The notes below the pieces were generated by a model. It had not been told where the DNA came from. It did not search any database and worked only from the letters and a program-made list of their open reading frames with translations. A stretch of 28,962 nucleotides of DNA from a virus. The stretch spans positions 1 to 28,962 of IMG/VR virus record IMGVR_UViG_3300047157_000029, one strand, 5' to 3'. Shown in pieces: positions 12,923 through 21,273 of the stretch; the first letter of the stretch is position 1, and the number at the start of each line of letters is the position of its first letter. The position numbers and the translations under genes are program-made.

Positions 12923-14427
12923 TGTATTTCCTCATCTTCGTCTTCAACGGAGTTTTCGCCTTCGACTTGTTTTTTCATTTCTTCGATATCTTCGTCAGAC
13001 ATCATCATTACGTTCTTCATTGCCCACTCACGGGAGAAGTACTCACCCACATACTGAGATACTTGGTCTAAAGTCTGTAGTCTATTCTGTAATAGTTCTG
13101 CATTCTTCAATTCAGTAAAGTGGTTATCTCTTTGGAAGTCAACAGTAATTGCGTTCTTCCACTCTTCCCAATCACTCTCAGTAATAATACCTTTGAGTAT
13201 AAGTTGTTTCTTGAGAATACCAATAAACAACATTGAGAATCTTCTACGTAGACGGTCAATAAACTTCTGGAACTTAACTTCATCCCTAGAAATTTCAGTT
13301 GACCTACCTAATGTAAACTGTGCTTCTTGTTCCAGACGGTTGACTGGTACGTTCAATGAACGATACAACCTCTTCTGGAAGTACAAGATATCATCTATCT
13401 GACCAAGGTTCTCACCGCCAGGCAGTGTAGAGATTTCAGTTCCTCTACCACCTTCTCTACGTGGTAACCAAAAGTCTTCCAACATAGACATGTGTTTACG
13501 GTCATCTTTAAGTTGACCAGTACTTGAGTCATATACAATCTTGTTTCTGTAACGAGACATGATACCTTGCATGTACGCTTCAGACTTATTACGTGGCATG
13601 TTACCCACATCGATATAGAATATTCTACGTTCGGGGGCTCTTGCAAGACGGTAGATTACAAGAGAATCTTCCATCATTCTTAATTGGTTAATAGGTTTTA
13701 ATGACTTATGTAAATAAGACACAACCTGTTTTTTAGTTGGGTCTAATAGACCACTTGATACATATGAAACACTGTCTGGAGAAAGTCTTACACCTTGATT
13801 AGTTCCCGCTTTCTCTTGGAAGATATAGAATTCTTTTACTTCTTTTACTACCTTAGCACCCGTGATAGGGTCTTTCTCATGTTTTACTTCTTTTACTTTA
13901 CGTATCTTTGCGGCATCAATAGTTCTAATCTCTTGAATACCTTCTTTAATTCTGGATTCATCTACTACAAGATGGTGATATATTCTACCATCAACATAGA
14001 ATGAACGGAATATGTCATGACCTAAATCTGTGAATTTCAACATACCATATACTTTGTTGAATTCTTCGGTCATCATATTTTTAATATTATCTGGTGCTTC
14101 TACTTTATCCAGATTAATTTCGCAAGAGATATCCATTTCTGAACCAACGATTGATTCATTAACAATATCTTCTACTGCGGCATCTACTTCGGGATGTGTT
14201 GCAACACCACGATATTTCATAATTAATTGTTGGTTGTCCTTTGCTTGACTCCCTTCCATGTCAATGTATTGACCATAGTGAGAACCAGACGCAGTAACAT
14301 ACCCCGCACCGTCATCATCGGTGGGAGCAACAATGGACTTTAATTTTTCTTTTTCCTTTTCGGCTTTCTCTTGTCTCTTGAGTTCGAAACCGAATAGTTT
14401 AAGAATACTATTGTCTTGTTCTGCCAT
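12919..14427 (-). CDS. 20: Portal vertex protein, gp20-like
   Basis: This is a 502-residue protein (T4 gp20 is about 524). It forms the dodecameric ring through which DNA is packaged and to which the neck binds, and it nucleates the prohead. Recognised landmarks are RGVATHPEVDAAVEDIVNES near residue 70, AKIRKVKEV near 173, RMMEDSLVIYRLARAPERRI and DVGNMPRNKSEAYMQGIMSR in the centre (about 250-290), and the long helix segment with RLYRSLNVPVNRLEQEAQFTLGRSTEISRDEVKF (about 352-385). The C-terminal 40 residues are acidic. The start follows a GAGGT ribosome site. A hairpin and a TATATATA box lie in the gap behind gene 19, so it can be expressed on its own; genes 67 and onward follow without gaps. 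Confidence 0.93.
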   Translation of the reverse strand: MAEQDNSILKLFGFELKRQEKAEKEKEKLKSIVAPTDDDGAGYVTASGSHYGQYIDMEGSQAKDNQQLIMKYRGVATHPEVDAAVEDIVNESIVGSEMDISCEINLDKVEAPDNIKNMMTEEFNKVYGMLKFTDLGHDIFRSFYVDGRIYHHLVVDESRIKEGIQEIRTIDAAKIRKVKEVKHEKDPITGAKVVKEVKEFYIFQEKAGTNQGVRLSPDSVSYVSSGLLDPTKKQVVSYLHKSLKPINQLRMMEDSLVIYRLARAPERRIFYIDVGNMPRNKSEAYMQGIMSRYRNKIVYDSSTGQLKDDRKHMSMLEDFWLPRREGGRGTEISTLPGGENLGQIDDILYFQKRLYRSLNVPVNRLEQEAQFTLGRSTEISRDEVKFQKFIDRLRRRFSMLFIGILKKQLILKGIITESDWEEWKNAITVDFQRDNHFTELKNAELLQNRLQTLDQVSQYVGEYFSREWAMKNVMMMSDEDIEEMKKQVEGENSVEDEDEEIQ

Positions 14428-14443
14428 TTTTTACCTCATAATA

Positions 14444-14472
14444 AAGGGGTAAGGATTATTCCCTACCCCCTT
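14444..14472 (-). terminator. Hairpin between gene 19 and gene 20 (weak terminator or RNA-processing structure)
   Basis: The sequence can pair AAGGGG-TAGGG with CCTTA-CCCCTT (11 pairs, one of them G-T, with one bulged G) around an AATAAT loop. On the minus strand TTTATT follows, a short U-rich run. It stands 17 bases before the portal start, so it could reduce read-through from the tail genes or protect the mRNA end. Confidence 0.55.
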
Positions 14473-14479
14473 ATATATA
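14472..14479 (-). promoter_or_regulatory. Late-promoter-like TATATATA box in front of gene 20
   Basis: A palindromic TTATATATAA lies in the gap after gene 19, 45 bases before the portal start. It differs by one base from the TATAAATA consensus. The same variant occurs before the gene starting at 28823. Confidence 0.4.
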
Positions 14480-14485
14480 ACTAGA

Positions 14486-15013
14486 TTAACTAGTGGTGTC
14501 GGATTCCCAGTATTGAATCTGGAACTCAACTGTAAATTCTTCAATAGTATCTACAGTCTCGTAACTTACGTCAATTGCACTGACGTTTGTTGGGAAACAT
14601 CCACGGAAGTTGTACGTCTTGAGAGTATCACCACCCCTGTCCAACTGCTCGATAACTAGGTCTGCTTGGTAATCAGTAGGATTACTTAGACCAGTATTAG
14701 CTTGATGAGCATTGATACCATTCATCCATCTTTCCATAGAATTACGGATTGAGAAATCTGTATCATTGAGAATGGTTACTGTCCATGGTTCAAATGTACG
14801 GTCACCCGCCATTTTTAATTGTCTACCACGGAAAGGAACTTCCATTACGTTCATTACGGATGCTGGCAACTGTGCAGTCTTACAAAGGAAAGATGTAAGT
14901 TCTACATCTCCCCCCGCATAGCCTGGAAAGTTGACAGTCGCTTTGAACAGATTGGGACGAGCTCCGCCCCCTCTGAGTTTTGATTTAAAATCATCTACGC
15001 CTAAAATTGCCAT
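14486..15013 (-). CDS. 19: Tail tube protein, gp19-like
   Basis: This is a 175-residue protein (T4 gp19 is 163) that polymerises into the inner tail tube. Conserved segments are RPNLFKATVNFPGY at the start, TAQLPASVMNVMEVPFRGRQLKMAGDRTFEPW in the middle, the helix SMERWMNGINAHQ, and a C-terminal FRGCFPTNVSAIDVSYETVD followed by EFTVEFQIQYWESD. Position between sheath gene 18 and portal gene 20 is exactly as in T4. It starts 13 bases after gene 18, so it shares the late promoter of that gene. A same-length paralogue is found at 5878-6405. Confidence 0.93.
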   Translation of the reverse strand: MAILGVDDFKSKLRGGGARPNLFKATVNFPGYAGGDVELTSFLCKTAQLPASVMNVMEVPFRGRQLKMAGDRTFEPWTVTILNDTDFSIRNSMERWMNGINAHQANTGLSNPTDYQADLVIEQLDRGGDTLKTYNFRGCFPTNVSAIDVSYETVDTIEEFTVEFQIQYWESDTTS

Positions 15014-15026
15014 TTTCCTTTACTCC

Positions 15027-16799
15027 TTATACTGTGCCAACTACTTCATCAAACTCAACACCAGTTCTAACTGCAACAAAATTCAATGTTACGAAGTTAA
15101 TAGAACGTGCGGGTTTAATAAAGATAGAAGCGATAAATTCATTACGGTCAACCACAGCAGGCGTGTTATTCGTTGCGTCACAGACAACACGGAAATCCGT
15201 GATACCTCTTCGACCTTGAATCTCACGTAAGAACGGTTCTACAATGTTTACGAACTCTGCACGAGTAAACTCGTCATTGAATTCAAACATTACATTACGT
15301 CCTGCTATTGCAATCGCTCTTTCAATTCCAAGGAACAATCTACGAACATTAATTCTGTCAAATGCAGAAGGTCTTGATTCGTTAGTTTTGTCACCGAAGA
15401 GCATAATGCCTTCGCCTGGAATATTTGCGATTGGGTTGATACCAGCCTTGTATAATGCATCTCTTTCAGCTTTTGTCGGAGATAATATGATATCTGTGAT
15501 TCCTTGATATCTACCACGTCTTGACCCAGCAGGGGAGAACCAAGGTGCAGCGACTAAGTCAGTTGCAGCCATGAGACCCGCAGTGGATGATGCGGCAGGA
15601 ATCTTAATGTATTTGTCATTATACTTGTCAAATACTTTCAGATAGTTGTTGTCTTGTACCAAGTAGGAAGACTTCGTGTATGTGTTGTTATTTGCAAGAA
15701 CACCAACGTTGGTGCCTACAGTAACTACAGCATTACGAGAAGGTGATGCAACTGCAACACAATCTTTCCTAGTTGTTCCCGCTATTGATACTAAATCATT
15801 TACGATTGTAGTAGCAGCGGTGTTTGACAATGATTCTGGAGCGATAAGGAAGTCTACTTCGATATTATCTTTGTCTTCAAACTTGTCGTATCCACGAAGG
15901 ATATCATCAGTTCCTAAAGAACTTGATGTAACACCAGCTTTGAATGACCAAGTGCTTTGTGTGTTAGAGAAGTTTTGATTAGTTTTGAAGTCTTCGCCAG
16001 CAGTAGTTGCATTGTTACCCCAAGTTGAGTGTGCAAAATCATCCACACCATCTGAATCACCAGATAAGTGGAAGTCTCCCGCATATACCCAATTGGAACG
16101 AATCTTCAATACTTCTTTGAAGAAGTTTGATGAACCATCGGATGCTTTAGCGTTCTTTGCAACAGATAAGTATGGGAATGTTTCAAGGACAGTTCCCGCA
16201 GTACCCGAAATTTCACCGTCTTCATCAATAACTGCAACGTGGATTTCGTCATTTGACCCACCAAGTGCAGATACGAAAGAAGAAGTGCCAGGCGCTCCGT
16301 CAAAATCGTCTTTGTATGCCCAACTATTAAAGTTGACTGAACTACCATTAGCACTGTCTGTTCCCACGATGGAGATTTTCAGAGAGTTACCGATAGAGCC
16401 AGGATATTTGGCAATGAAAGCACCGTCAGAACTATCAATTGATAAGTCTTCGAATGCGTCTAGGTTGTTAACTGTTTGTGCAGTTAATGTACCTAATGAG
16501 GTATGGTTCGCAACGGAGTTTTTGCCGTCACTATCCTGTTCACGTACTACGTACATGGAGTTGGAATACCTTAAAAAATAAGCAGCAGAATGGAAATCTA
16601 CCGTATTATCGTCAGTTGGTGCAGAGAAGGTGCTAACAAGTCCAGATTCATCTGAAACTAGTGTAGCAACGCCTACTGGCCCCCAACCGAAATTCCCCAC
16701 GAATGCACCAGTTGAAGTTTGAACGTTCGGGACAACACCCGTTAAATCAATTTCTTTAACTGTTACAGCAGGAGAAGCAGAGGGTGTAAAAAGAGCCAT
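15027..16799 (-). CDS. 18: Contractile tail sheath protein, gp18-like
   Basis: This 590-residue protein (T4 gp18 is 659) forms the contractile sheath. The N-terminus is PSASPAVTVKEIDLTGVVPNVQTSTGAFVG, the strand that links neighbouring subunits, followed by GNFGWGPVG. The C-terminal half holds the conserved core: YIKIPAASSTAGLMAATD, APWFSPAGSRRGRYQGI, ERDALYKAGINPIANIPGEGIMLFGDKT, INVRRLFLGIERAI and FEFNDEFTRAEFVNIVEPFL. The middle (about 120-330) is Ser/Asp-rich and variable, the surface domain that differs between phages. The gene follows terminase gene 17 behind a late promoter (16862-16869) and AAAGGAAAG, giving a leader of about 57 bases; it shares a transcript with the tube gene. Confidence 0.95.
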   Translation of the reverse strand: MALFTPSASPAVTVKEIDLTGVVPNVQTSTGAFVGNFGWGPVGVATLVSDESGLVSTFSAPTDDNTVDFHSAAYFLRYSNSMYVVREQDSDGKNSVANHTSLGTLTAQTVNNLDAFEDLSIDSSDGAFIAKYPGSIGNSLKISIVGTDSANGSSVNFNSWAYKDDFDGAPGTSSFVSALGGSNDEIHVAVIDEDGEISGTAGTVLETFPYLSVAKNAKASDGSSNFFKEVLKIRSNWVYAGDFHLSGDSDGVDDFAHSTWGNNATTAGEDFKTNQNFSNTQSTWSFKAGVTSSSLGTDDILRGYDKFEDKDNIEVDFLIAPESLSNTAATTIVNDLVSIAGTTRKDCVAVASPSRNAVVTVGTNVGVLANNNTYTKSSYLVQDNNYLKVFDKYNDKYIKIPAASSTAGLMAATDLVAAPWFSPAGSRRGRYQGITDIILSPTKAERDALYKAGINPIANIPGEGIMLFGDKTNESRPSAFDRINVRRLFLGIERAIAIAGRNVMFEFNDEFTRAEFVNIVEPFLREIQGRRGITDFRVVCDATNNTPAVVDRNEFIASIFIKPARSINFVTLNFVAVRTGVEFDEVVGTV

Positions 16800-16861
16800 A
16801 ATTCTTTCCTTTAGTTTTTCTAATTATAAGTTATCATAATACGGTTATATTCACTTACCTT

Positions 16862-16869
16862 TATTTATA
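16862..16869 (-). promoter_or_regulatory. T4-type late promoter TATAAATA for genes 18 and 19
   Basis: A minus-strand TATAAATA lies in the 73-base gap between genes 17 and 18, 62 bases before the sheath ATG. This gives the sheath and tube their own strong late transcript. Confidence 0.82.
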
Positions 16870-16872
16870 CAT

Positions 16873-18492
16873 TTACCATTCTTCAACACCTAGTCCAGTG
16901 CCTTCGAAGGTATGCCAACCGTGTTCTTTCTGTATTTCTTCTTGTCTCACTTCTTCTAAACCATCATCAATGAACCCTACAGGAGGCACATCATCCTCAA
17001 TTTCTTTCATTTTTTGTGCAAACATCATCTCTTTTAAGTTGATATCTGTCATATCAGTGAAGTATTGAGATGAACAGAAGTATCCGAACATAACTATATT
17101 CATCATTAAATCATCATGATTACCGTCAGATGCTTCAAAAGATTGTCCTTTTGATACAAAAGTAGAGATTTCCATGATGGTATGTTCATCTACAATTGAT
17201 AATTTATTACTTTCTAATAAGTCTTTTGCAGAAGAACAACCTAATCGTTTAACCTTTCTATTCATTTCAATACCAATACGGTCTGCTTTAATTGCAGATT
17301 CCATATGAATATTTTCATACTCTAGGTCTTGATACAGTCCTTGACATACAAGTGTACCTTGGTCATTAGACTCAATTACCACATATGCATCATTATAGAG
17401 ATTTCCGTACTTATATATAATATTAGGAAAGAGTATTGGAGATATAGTATTATTGCGATAGACAGCAACCTGTTTGAACGGTCTCGTGCTAATGTCGATT
17501 ACGTTAAACGTAGAATAATCCTGACCTCTTCCCTTTGATACGTCCACAGTCATGATATATTCATGGTCTTTGATTGGACGTTCATATATTAACAAATCAG
17601 CCCCTTCTAGAACTTCTAGAGGGTTTGATGCCCTAAACCCTAATAATGTCTCGGCATTTATTAGTGTATCACCTGTTCCATAAAAGGTGTTACCAAACTC
17701 TTGGTCAAATTGTAACTGAGAGGTGTTTGATATTGTCTGTCTTTTCCATTCCTCATCTCTGCCTGGCACGTCCCACCAATTAACTGTAAAAGGAACGAAT
17801 TCGTTTACCTTCTGAACTGCACCTTCCCAAATCTTATGGAACGTATTACCGATACCATTTGCAGTAGATGTAACAATAACCTTTGTATCTTTACCCGCAG
17901 AAATTACTGGATAGGTGGATGTATAGAACTCATTTGCATTTTCAACAAACGCAAACTCATCTAGGAATAGTAAGTTAACGGACATACCACGAATAGAACT
18001 ACCAGAGGTTGCGGCAGCAATGATACGGGAGTTATTACTAAATTCTATTGAACCTTTGTTGAGTGCCTTAGTGCCTGGCTGTAGAAAGAATGGTAAGTTC
18101 TCTAACATGAGTGTGATACGACCTAACATCTCTCTTGCAGTTGCACCTTTGTTGGCAAGTACTGCAATGGTTTTCTCACTATGAAAACAAGCAAACCAAA
18201 TAATATATCCTACAGAACTAATTGATTTACCAGACTGTCTACATGCAAGGACGATACTAAATCGGTTATTGTTGAAGTGTTCGAACATTGTCTCTTGATA
18301 TGGATACAAGTCAAAGGGAACTAGACCCTCATCCAAAGAGATTACTTTTAGATATTGCTTACAGAAGTATACAGGGTCTTTAGAACACTTTAAGTATTCT
18401 GTTATTTCCTTTTCTGTAAAATTGTGTTGAACTCCATCACGCTTGACATTTATATTGCCAAGATATGATTCATTCGGATTCTGATTCTGCAT
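16873..18492 (-). CDS. 17: Large terminase subunit, gp17-like
   Basis: This is a 539-residue packaging motor (T4 gp17 is 610). The ATPase domain has Walker A ACRQSGKS at 83-90 and Walker B LLFLDEF at 174-180, followed by the coupling motif TSTANG (208-213). The C-terminal RNase H-like nuclease shows Asp317 in MTVDVSKGRGQDYS, Glu374 in VVIESNDQG and a late acidic pair in SDGNHDDLMMNIVM. It cuts concatemeric DNA and pumps it through the portal. Its start overlaps the small subunit gene by 23 bases. The long C-terminus (FIDDGLEEVRQEEIQKEHG) is a charged tail. It lacks part of the T4 N-terminal extension, which accounts for the shorter length. Confidence 0.95.
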   Translation of the reverse strand: MQNQNPNESYLGNINVKRDGVQHNFTEKEITEYLKCSKDPVYFCKQYLKVISLDEGLVPFDLYPYQETMFEHFNNNRFSIVLACRQSGKSISSVGYIIWFACFHSEKTIAVLANKGATAREMLGRITLMLENLPFFLQPGTKALNKGSIEFSNNSRIIAAATSGSSIRGMSVNLLFLDEFAFVENANEFYTSTYPVISAGKDTKVIVTSTANGIGNTFHKIWEGAVQKVNEFVPFTVNWWDVPGRDEEWKRQTISNTSQLQFDQEFGNTFYGTGDTLINAETLLGFRASNPLEVLEGADLLIYERPIKDHEYIMTVDVSKGRGQDYSTFNVIDISTRPFKQVAVYRNNTISPILFPNIIYKYGNLYNDAYVVIESNDQGTLVCQGLYQDLEYENIHMESAIKADRIGIEMNRKVKRLGCSSAKDLLESNKLSIVDEHTIMEISTFVSKGQSFEASDGNHDDLMMNIVMFGYFCSSQYFTDMTDINLKEMMFAQKMKEIEDDVPPVGFIDDGLEEVRQEEIQKEHGWHTFEGTGLGVEEW

Positions 18493-18817
18493 CTATTACT
18501 ACTTGTTTTTCATTCTGTATAAGTCGCTGCAAGTCTGTAGTTGTTCCTACAAATAGATTGTTTGTGGTGTTACCCAGTTGTTTAAGTTCTTCTTTCTGAT
18601 TTATGTCTTTGTTCTTCTTATTCAAATCCATCAACTTATCATTCACATCTGCCATGTTTTTCATCATGGTAGACAACACTTCAAACGCACGGGGGTGTTC
18701 ACTCTCCCTTGCAACTTCAATCATTAATTGCATACTCTCTTTACCATTTTCTAGTATCTCATAGTAGGTATCACGAGAGTATTCGTAATCATCTTTTATT
18801 CGTTTTTCATCACTCAT
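18470..18817 (-). CDS. 16: Small terminase subunit, gp16-like
   Basis: This is a 115-residue protein (T4 gp16 is 164), predicted to be almost all helical. The central segment EHPRAFEVLSTMMKNMADVNDKLMDLNKKNKDI is the coiled-coil oligomerisation domain typical of T4 gp16, and GTTTDLQRLIQN follows. It recognises or regulates DNA entry and stimulates the large-subunit ATPase. It lies between gene 15 and gene 17, as in T4, and overlaps both (1 base and 23 bases). Family assignment rests on the coiled-coil pattern and position. It is shorter than in T4 mainly at the N-terminus. Confidence 0.88.
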   Translation of the reverse strand: MSDEKRIKDDYEYSRDTYYEILENGKESMQLMIEVARESEHPRAFEVLSTMMKNMADVNDKLMDLNKKNKDINQKEELKQLGNTTNNLFVGTTTDLQRLIQNEKQVVIDAESESE

Positions 18818-19596
18818 TATGCACTATCCAAATCAGTTTCAATAAATCCGTAATCACTATCTGCACTTACGTTAGTAGGATTCGGTGTAGTTTTTATTGT
18901 TTTTATATACATGTCACTATCTTGTAATCCTGCTTGCATATTAAATAAATTATTACGCACATCACGAATAATACTTTTATTAGCGTCTGGCCCGTATAGA
19001 GCAATCTTCATTTCAAACTCTAAACTATATATAATTGTCCTACGTTGTTCAACTGCACCTTCGAAGTCATCTTGAAAGGATACACCAGAAAGTGTTACTG
19101 GAACATCTTCGGTCAAGGTAGGTATATCAGCAAATGGTTTGATTGTCAAGGTATATTGTGGTGCAAAGTATGGTAAAACTTGTTCTACAATTTGTAATGC
19201 ATCATCCTGTGATTTTGCATATATGTTTAATTGGAATCCAATGTTATATGGTGTCGAAGTATATAGTTTACGTCTTGCAGTAACACTATTAGACACAACC
19301 GCAGATACATTATTTGTTTTAGGTAATTGACGAGGTGCGTCATAATTCATACTCGTAATCTCGAAAGACATACGAGGTAGTTTAATTGCAACTCTACGTT
19401 CCCCATCTTCACCCGCTTTCATCTCATCAAGACGTGCAATAAAATTTCTCTTAGGTGCATATGACAATGGTACTTTTACTTGAGAGATAGTTTTTCCTGT
19501 ACTATCATGTCTCAACACGTATATGTTATTAAACATAGAACCGAATACGGATACCGCAGTTCTTACTCTTTTATGATAAAACCATGTACCAAACAT
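18817..19596 (-). CDS. 15: Tail sheath stabiliser / tail terminator, gp15-like
   Basis: This 259-residue protein (T4 gp15 is 272) caps the tail so that it can join the head. The N-terminus MFGTWFYHKRVRTAVSVFGSMFNNIYVLR is the characteristic opening of this family. It continues with KVPLSYAPKRNFIARLDE, LPRMSFEITSMNYDAPRQL, STPYNIGFQLNIYAKSQDDALQIVEQVLPYF and PVTLSGVSFQDDFEGAVEQRRTIIYSLEFEMKIALYGP. Position between genes 14 and 16 is canonical. The start codon shares one base with the stop of gene 14, showing tight coupling. Confidence 0.92.
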   Translation of the reverse strand: MFGTWFYHKRVRTAVSVFGSMFNNIYVLRHDSTGKTISQVKVPLSYAPKRNFIARLDEMKAGEDGERRVAIKLPRMSFEITSMNYDAPRQLPKTNNVSAVVSNSVTARRKLYTSTPYNIGFQLNIYAKSQDDALQIVEQVLPYFAPQYTLTIKPFADIPTLTEDVPVTLSGVSFQDDFEGAVEQRRTIIYSLEFEMKIALYGPDANKSIIRDVRNNLFNMQAGLQDSDMYIKTIKTTPNPTNVSADSDYGFIETDLDSA

Positions 19597-20465
19597 TATG
19601 ATATATCTCCGAATGGATTACTCTCTGAGAAGTCAAGGAAGTCTGCTTCGAAGTCATCAAAGATTCTATTTTGTGCATCTGCTTGTATTGCCTGCAACTC
19701 ATCAACAAATGTCGGTGTTGCTTTCGCAAGAGACGTACCACCAGTTACTTGTACCCCTGTTCCAAATTGATGGAACTTCCCATCGGATGCACCAACATGT
19801 GCAAGTCGTAAGATACCATCTGAGTCACTCCATCTAGTAACTTCACCTGTTAAGTTATACGTATCGTATGCCTGAGTAACTGTTTCTCCAATAGAGAATC
19901 CTGCCGCAGAGTCCAGTGTTAATTCAACTTGATATGCTGCTTCTGCTTCTATATTATCAATTGTAGCAAACCCAGTATCCATATCCTCATCATTATACTC
20001 GAACAACTCACATTGCATACGGAATGTAGGAAGATTTGCTAGTTGATAGAATGGAGTTTCGGTCTCTACCCTACGAATCTCAAATATAGATTGAGATAGT
20101 GTCAAATAGATTAAGTCCCCTTCACGAGGACGGAAGTTTAATGATTCTAAACGAGAACCAACCAAAGTCTTCCATCTTTTTCTTGAAACAACAAAGTTTG
20201 CTTGGTCTCTTAGTTCGATACCGAATTTAGTAAATAGGTCACCCTCGCCTTCAAACGCTTCGGTGTTCTCAATATACATCTCAATCTTGTATGCATTACC
20301 AAAACGTGACGGTACGTCATCAAGAAAGACTTTATCTTTGTTGATGATTTCTCGTGGAAGGTAATATACGTCCTGTCCATAGAATTTGAGGGCTTCAATT
20401 ATGATGTCCTCATATACTGATTGTTCAGACTTAACACCTTGTTTAAAATAAGGGTTCGTTGCCAT
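19596..20465 (-). CDS. 14: Neck protein, gp14-like
   Basis: This 289-residue protein (T4 gp14 is 256) is a neck component between portal and tail. It begins MATNPYFKQGVKSEQSVYED, then IIEALKFYGQDVYYLPREIIN, KIEMYIENTEAFEGEGDLFTKFGIE, DQANFVVSRKRW and REGDLIYLTLSQSIFEIRRVE, all typical of the family. A C-terminal 40-residue stretch with SNPFGDIS closes it. A variable insert around 180-245 (GFSIGETVTQAYDTYNLTG and on) probably explains the extra length. The spacing to gene 13 is four bases and it meets gene 15 directly, so genes 13 to 17 form one translation unit. Confidence 0.92.
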   Translation of the reverse strand: MATNPYFKQGVKSEQSVYEDIIIEALKFYGQDVYYLPREIINKDKVFLDDVPSRFGNAYKIEMYIENTEAFEGEGDLFTKFGIELRDQANFVVSRKRWKTLVGSRLESLNFRPREGDLIYLTLSQSIFEIRRVETETPFYQLANLPTFRMQCELFEYNDEDMDTGFATIDNIEAEAAYQVELTLDSAAGFSIGETVTQAYDTYNLTGEVTRWSDSDGILRLAHVGASDGKFHQFGTGVQVTGGTSLAKATPTFVDELQAIQADAQNRIFDDFEADFLDFSESNPFGDIS

Positions 20466-20469
20466 CTAA

Positions 20470-21258
20470 TTATCCCATAAAGAAATCTGGTGGTGTGTCA
20501 TATTCATTATATATTCTTTGACGTATTACTTCGATTTCTTGTTTTGCGTCTTCGTAAATTTGTCTACCATTAAGTTGTACACCGCCTGGCAATACCATTC
20601 CTTCAAATTTAATTAGGTTTGCACCCCATTGTTCTTTGATTAATGCAGTTGCATATTCTTTTAAGAACATGTTATCATATGCTTTACCATTACCATTGAT
20701 ATCGGTTGCCATATACATTTCAATTAAAATTTTCATACCAGCTTTAAGGTCTCTTCCCGCACCAATGTCACCAAAGATGTGGAGTTTATTGTTTGCCTTC
20801 TGGTATTGTATCTGGGGATGTCCTGTCATTTTCATATCAACAAGTGATAAGTATTGTTGCATCTGTTCAAAGTATGCCATGTCAGATAGACCTGTTTGTA
20901 AGTCCCACATGTCATTGAGACGCATTTGATACTTAACATCAAAGAAACTTGAACTACCACTTTCACTATTGATAGGTAATACACGAACAACATTTAAAAT
21001 GTCATTTGCATTACTAACACCAGTTGTATCTAAATCAAAATCTAGATATCCTCTTGTTGTCATATCCGAAGTGATTGTTACTGGAAGATATACTCTATGA
21101 GAACCTTCACCAACATATTCATTGAATAGTTGTAATGCGTCATCGACACGGTCATCCAATTGTCCATCATCTATGTTTATTTCGATGACAGGGTGACCCA
21201 GTCTACGCAGACAGTAATCTATGAAATCGCTTCTACTATTTATTCTACTATATGCCAT
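20470..21258 (-). CDS. 13: Neck protein, gp13-like
   Basis: This 262-residue protein (T4 gp13 is 309) forms the head-completion neck ring with gp14. The start reads MAYSRINSRSDFIDYCLRRL followed by GHPVIEINIDDGQLDDRVDDALQLFNEYV. Later come MRLNDMWDLQTGLSDMAYFEQMQQYLSLVDM and a C-terminal ATALIKEQWGANLIKFEGMVLPGGVQLNGRQIYEDAKQEIE. These are the recurrent segments of gp13 in marine T4-like phages. GATAAATA lies six bases before the ATG with no ribosome site between, so the mRNA is expected to be leaderless or nearly so. It would head the transcript of genes 13 to 17. Confidence 0.92.
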   Translation of the reverse strand: MAYSRINSRSDFIDYCLRRLGHPVIEINIDDGQLDDRVDDALQLFNEYVGEGSHRVYLPVTITSDMTTRGYLDFDLDTTGVSNANDILNVVRVLPINSESGSSSFFDVKYQMRLNDMWDLQTGLSDMAYFEQMQQYLSLVDMKMTGHPQIQYQKANNKLHIFGDIGAGRDLKAGMKILIEMYMATDINGNGKAYDNMFLKEYATALIKEQWGANLIKFEGMVLPGGVQLNGRQIYEDAKQEIEVIRQRIYNEYDTPPDFFMG

Positions 21259-21264
21259 ACTAGT

Positions 21265-21272
21265 TATTTATC
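21265..21272 (-). promoter_or_regulatory. Late promoter GATAAATA in front of gene 13
   Basis: Minus-strand GATAAATA, six bases (ACTAGT), then the gene 13 ATG. It differs from the T4 consensus by the first base. The expected start lies one base before the ATG. It sits between the fibre stop (21274) and gene 13. Confidence 0.65.
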
Positions 21273-21273
21273 C

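Noticed and set aside
15985-16581. Plus-strand frame of 198 codons
   Set aside because: It is antisense to the well-identified sheath gene 18 and arises from its Ser/Asp codon bias.
18441-18472. Promoter-like TTGACA ... TATGAT on plus inside gene 17
   Set aside because: The spacer is only 15 bases, the -10 is imperfect and no plus-strand gene follows.
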